This document shows, one piece after another, positions 62,101-64,000 of a stretch of 64,000 nucleotides of DNA. The notes beneath the pieces were generated by a model. It had not been told where the DNA came from. It saw nothing but the letters and a program-made list of their open reading frames with translations, and searched no databases. Source of the stretch: Chryseobacterium sp. 3008163 (lineage in GTDB: Bacteria; Bacteroidota; Bacteroidia; Flavobacteriales; Weeksellaceae); assembly GCF_003669035.1 (NCBI RefSeq), contig NZ_CP033070.1:1798001-1862000 (forward strand), written 5' to 3'. Position 1 is the first letter of the stretch. Each line of letters begins with the position of its first letter. Both the position numbers and the translations under genes were made by a program.

Positions 62101-62303
62101 AAAAAGACATCATGATTTCCGAAAGAGGAATCAGTAAGATTTACCGTCCAGACCGTATCTTAAAAGGCGACGAAGGTTGTATTATTGTAGATTTTAAAAC
62201 CGGGCAAGAATCTGAAAAGAATGAAAAACAGATTGAAACGTATAAAGCTGTACTGGAGAGTTTGGGAATGAAAGTTTTGAAGACGCAGTTGATTTATTTG
62301 TAA
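59166..62303 (+). CDS. AddA-like UvrD/Rep-family helicase-nuclease
   Basis: A 1045-aa protein with Walker A INASAGSGKTYALVQRLL (residues 8-25), ALTFTNKAANEMKERI (motif Ia), FDEFQDTSELQW (Walker B/II), VGDPKQSIYRFRGGE (III), IMTIHKAKGLEFPVVFIP (V) and LQYVATTRPVEQL (VI). The C-terminal PD-(D/E)XK nuclease has GCIIVDFKTGQES and QIETYKAVLE. It fits the AddA side of a recombinational repair helicase-nuclease. No AddB partner is in the window. A TTG eight codons upstream is possible; the ATG is preferred. Confidence 0.88.
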   Translation: MNNSYTVINASAGSGKTYALVQRLLMICLRYPNQQHSIRNILALTFTNKAANEMKERILSWLGNFTADNYADNADLKNIQTAFESEGIKITIDELHFRSKKLLDYVLHNYSTLNIGTIDRFNSRLVRSFSYELGLAKNFNLEIDAEPFLIEAVDKMLDQIGENDSISNSFMDYVDYSLENNERINLNKNLYDSAKEFVKDIHYEHLKNNKSFDDSKYEDIKNTLRKEIVTNKKRSVEIATQSIELFKSKNIEVEDFSQGKNGIGGFFTKIIDFYSKKRPGFPFPTNEESALNNIQKGAAAKSKHKESEIFEILEQLLENRMQLILLFIETQKKEKILSALLPLKVNKDIQDELKKIEDENDLVLLSKFNILINENLKNEPSAFIYEKVGSQFQHYFFDEFQDTSELQWQNFMPLRDHSVSTENTSFTLVGDPKQSIYRFRGGESKLMLDIINKKEISPKEAELLVLKDNWRSAKNIVQFNNELYQFHSIDLEEEHKNIFGVDAEQNSKSKIEGRVKVSLIENLTKEDFYNDVSEKMQKDIQECLDNGFRFSDITILCRGNFDIFSYSQKLGNLKVNYRGEETNIKTISDKGLTLELSNTLQAVIQFLRWETNPKNKPHLIMLMFYLNRLGRITMTDFSLDIKEILGINTHEEILEFIQNKYALKLKQDNFPKFNLYNFVEYYINEFAVENKETDFLLNFLEMLFNFTQNAGASTKEFLKYWDEEASKHTIQASENIDAIQIMTIHKAKGLEFPVVFIPLENKNSDSQFNNWFDTDDDEALKSVNINQFNKNLEAYDPEIEKFNQINSYKNFVDRLCLQYVATTRPVEQLFFYLQKANKTSNNLEILEFIQSKNVENLDEFDLYETKPEMLVKHTKHKTSSYKTKDIENLSSKHEKSTSIKIATPSKTYQERNKKVRTGIFVHELLSKINTEKDIEKVLEAYTLEGQITLEEKEDIHLALKEIITKHSEFFDEKWEVINEKDIMISERGISKIYRPDRILKGDEGCIIVDFKTGQESEKNEKQIETYKAVLESLGMKVLKTQLIYL

Positions 62304-62327
62304 CCTGATTTCCAAATTACCTTACAA

Positions 62328-62360
62328 AGTATCGGCGGCACCTTTGGTGCCGCCGATACT
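62328..62360. terminator. perfect 15-base hairpin after the helicase-nuclease gene
   Basis: AGTATCGGCGGCACC and GGTGCCGCCGATACT form a perfect stem around TTT, 25 bases after the helicase stop and 21 before the convergent ferritin stop. It is more G+C-rich than its surroundings. It likely terminates both transcripts, with no long T-tail. Confidence 0.75.
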
Positions 62361-62380
62361 ATTTTATATTCCTAAATAAA

Positions 62381-62890
62381 CTAAGCCTTCGTATCTGGTA
62401 CAAAAACTCTCTGTGACAGCTCTTGATCAAATAGATATAAAGCTGATGGATTATCACAAACCATTTTAATTTTGGTTACATACTGAGATGCACTCGCTTC
62501 CTCTTCCACTTGCTCGTTGATGAACCATTGTAAGAAAGAAGTTGTTGCGAAATCTCCCTCATCATTTGCATTTTTTACGATATTAAAAATACTCTTTGTT
62601 ACTTTTTTTTCATGCTCTAGAGCTTTTTCAAAAATATCAACTGCATCATTAAATTCATAAGGTGGTTTTGCAATTTCACCAATGATGATTTGACCTCCTA
62701 CATCGTTTAGAAAATCAAACATTTTATCTGCATGCATCAATTCTTCTTTACATTGAACTCTGAAGTAATTGGCAATTCCATCAAGATCTTTTGCAGAAAA
62801 CCATGCAGACATTGAAAGATAATATTGAGCAGCATATTGCTCGTGAGCTATTTGTTCGTTTATTAACTGTGCTATTTTTTCGCTTACCAT
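62381..62890 (-). CDS. non-heme ferritin
   Basis: A 169-aa ferritin: NEQIAHEQYAAQYYLSMSAWFSAKDLDGIANYFRVQCKEELMHADKMFDFLNDVGG holds the ferroxidase-centre Glu and His residues, and QWFINEQVEEEASASQYV the later Glu cluster. It stores iron as ferrihydrite. It stands alone on the minus strand, with a clear -7 element upstream. Confidence 0.94.
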   Translation of the reverse strand: MVSEKIAQLINEQIAHEQYAAQYYLSMSAWFSAKDLDGIANYFRVQCKEELMHADKMFDFLNDVGGQIIIGEIAKPPYEFNDAVDIFEKALEHEKKVTKSIFNIVKNANDEGDFATTSFLQWFINEQVEEEASASQYVTKIKMVCDNPSALYLFDQELSQRVFVPDTKA

Positions 62891-62906
62891 AATAAAAATT
62901 TATACT

Positions 62907-62914
62907 CAAAATTA
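62907..62914 (-). promoter_or_regulatory. -7 element for ferritin
   Basis: TAATTTTG on the minus strand matches TAnnTTTG, 16 bases before the ATG at 62890, giving a very short leader. A TTTTC lies near the -33 position. Confidence 0.45.
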
Positions 62915-63027
62915 CGCATTATAAGGCGAATTGAAAAGTTTTCAGCCAAATTTAGATTTAGATTGAATACAAAAAAGGATGGAATTGCTTCCACCCTCTA
63001 ACATTAAAAAATCAAAATTATAAACTA

Positions 63028-63489
63028 TCAGTTTACTTGGGCTTGAGGTGCTGGTTTCAAACCATGTCTCATTTTTCTATCACCCTTAAAACCTTTTTCT
63101 TTCATCATCGCTCTTCTTTCTTCCATTTTTGCTTTTTTTCCGGCTTGCCATTTATCATATTGTTCCGGCGAAAGAATCTTTTTCATATCATTATCCATCT
63201 GCTGTCTTTTTGCCTTCATCTGTTCCATTCTCGCTTGTCTCTGCTCTTTATTTTTTTCGAAGTCATTCTTCATTTCAGCTTTTCTTTTTTCATGAAGACC
63301 TTTGATTTGAGCAATTTGACTTTGATTTAAATTCAGCTCTTTCTGCATTTCAGCCATTCTTTCCTGCTCTTTTTGCTGCATCTTCTGCTTCATTTCCTCT
63401 CTGCTTATTTTTTTATCCTGAGGAACCTGTTGAGCCATTGCAAAACTTCCCATTCCGATAAACGCTATTGCTAATACTAATTTTTTCAT
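63028..63489 (-). CDS. Spy/CpxP-like periplasmic protein
   Basis: A 153-aa protein with signal peptide (KKLVLAIAFIGMGSFAMAQQ). Its very charged helical body is rich in Met, Lys and Glu. NLNQSQIAQIKGLHEKR and KKILSPEQYDKWQAGKKAK match the two LTxxQ-like motifs of Spy/CpxP proteins in degenerate form. Such proteins act as periplasmic chaperones or stress sensors. The high Met content recalls metal-related family members. Confidence 0.75.
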   Translation of the reverse strand: MKKLVLAIAFIGMGSFAMAQQVPQDKKISREEMKQKMQQKEQERMAEMQKELNLNQSQIAQIKGLHEKRKAEMKNDFEKNKEQRQARMEQMKAKRQQMDNDMKKILSPEQYDKWQAGKKAKMEERRAMMKEKGFKGDRKMRHGLKPAPQAQVN

Positions 63490-63672
63490 TTGTTTTAAAT
63501 TAATTAATTGGTTCGTTATATCTGTTTGATATGCATTTTTAAGTAAAGTTAAATGAGTAATTCATAAAAAATGTTAAACTTTAATATTAATATTTTTATA
63601 ATTTATATTAAATAAAAGGAGATTAGGTAATAAAACCCAATCTCCACACCACTCAAATATAATATATGAAAA

Positions 63673-64000
63673 CTAATTTCTGACTAAGCTGTTTCTGAAT
63701 CCACCTGAACTCCTTCCTTCACCTCCACTATTTTGTTGTCTTGGTGTGCTATTTTGTCTTGGGCTGGCACTTTCGATTCTTTGCTGAGATCTGAATCCTC
63801 CGTTTCCTCTTGTACCATTATTTTCAGACCTTCTCGGTTCAGCAGCTCTCGGTGTACTCGCTTCGGATTTATTATTATTTCTAAATCCACCGCCGGCATT
63901 TTCGTTTCCTCTCACTCCACCATTTCCGTTATTACCTCTTACGCTGTTATTACCTCGAACTCCATTATCAGAATTTCTGAAACCACCACTATTTCCATTA
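63673..64000 (-). CDS. C-terminal part of a GGFRN-repeat, Gly/Asn/Arg-rich protein (5' end cut by window)
   Basis: The frame stays open to the window edge (109 codons visible), so the earlier GTG at 63915 is not the real start. The visible part is low-complexity, with GGFRN recurring (GNSGGFRNSDN, AGGGFRNNN, GGFRSQQR, SSGGFRNSL) and VRGNN units between. Such Gly/Arg/Asn-rich tails are found in RNA-binding and in exported flavobacterial proteins; no domain is available here to choose. The tail ends SLVRN. Confidence 0.6.
   Translation of the reverse strand, partial: NGNSGGFRNSDNGVRGNNSVRGNNGNGGVRGNENAGGGFRNNNKSEASTPRAAEPRRSENNGTRGNGGFRSQQRIESASPRQNSTPRQQNSGGEGRSSGGFRNSLVRN

Noticed and set aside
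63684..63915. Two overlapping minus-strand frames starting inside the last gene
   Set aside because: One is the out-of-frame shadow; the other is only the end of a frame that stays open to the window edge, so its GTG is not a real start.

Overview
The window is AT-rich, with dense genes, very little Shine-Dalgarno signal, and several promoters carrying the Bacteroidota -7 element TAnnTTTG. Together with bshA, DUF4292, DUF4254 and DUF2851 genes, CarboxypepD-reg-like secreted proteins and an outer-membrane barrel receptor, it points to a flavobacterium, most likely Chryseobacterium or a close Weeksellaceae relative. No tRNA, rRNA, CRISPR array, transposase or prophage is visible. Many spacers hold short palindromic interspersed repeats.

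Layout. 1-13.7 kb: a minus-strand phenylacetate degradation cluster, in transcription order paaK-E-A-B-C-D-G-H, two small membrane proteins, paaI, a frameshifted paaJ, paaY, an esterase and paaZ (cut by the window edge), preceded by a TetR-family regulator. PaaK makes phenylacetyl-CoA, PaaABC(D)E epoxidises the ring, PaaG isomerises it, PaaZ opens it, and PaaH/PaaJ finish beta-oxidation; PaaI and PaaY are thioesterases. Most of its spacers hold copies of one palindromic repeat. 14.0-18.4 kb: a minus-strand cassette of three paralogous secreted proteins, a 56-aa Cys/Pro/Gly peptide too short for routine calling, a class I isoprenoid-synthase-fold enzyme and a membrane M50 protease. It looks like a peptide natural-product or pheromone locus, formally similar to ComX/ComQ, and is the best candidate here for an undescribed system.

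18.8-34 kb: clpB, an FKBP lipoprotein, two M1-family peptidases, an outer-membrane barrel receptor divergent from a two-component system, a secreted endonuclease/phosphatase-fold protein, a dienoyl-CoA-reductase-like SDR and a DUF1573 protein. 34-43.7 kb: a second two-component system, a GH92 mannosidase, an aldo/keto reductase bracketed by inverted repeats, an AraC regulator, a divergent HxlR/azoreductase pair and dihydroorotase. 43.8-50.8 kb: a polysaccharide flippase and nucleotidyltransferase, then an envelope operon (DUF4292 lipoprotein, frameshifted M23/EnvC-like protein, TatA, DUF4254, lipoprotein, RibA). 50.8-64 kb: a lipoprotein, GH3 glycosidase, bshA, DUF2851/PspC/GNAT, three tandem CarboxypepD-reg-like paralogs (two frameshifted), an AddA-like helicase-nuclease, ferritin, a Spy-like protein and the end of a GGFRN-repeat protein.

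Five genes are each broken by the apparent loss of one base in an A/T homopolymer, and each is restored to a family-length protein by adding that base back. Systematic sequencing error, real slippage mutations and, for two sites, programmed -1 frameshifting are all possible.
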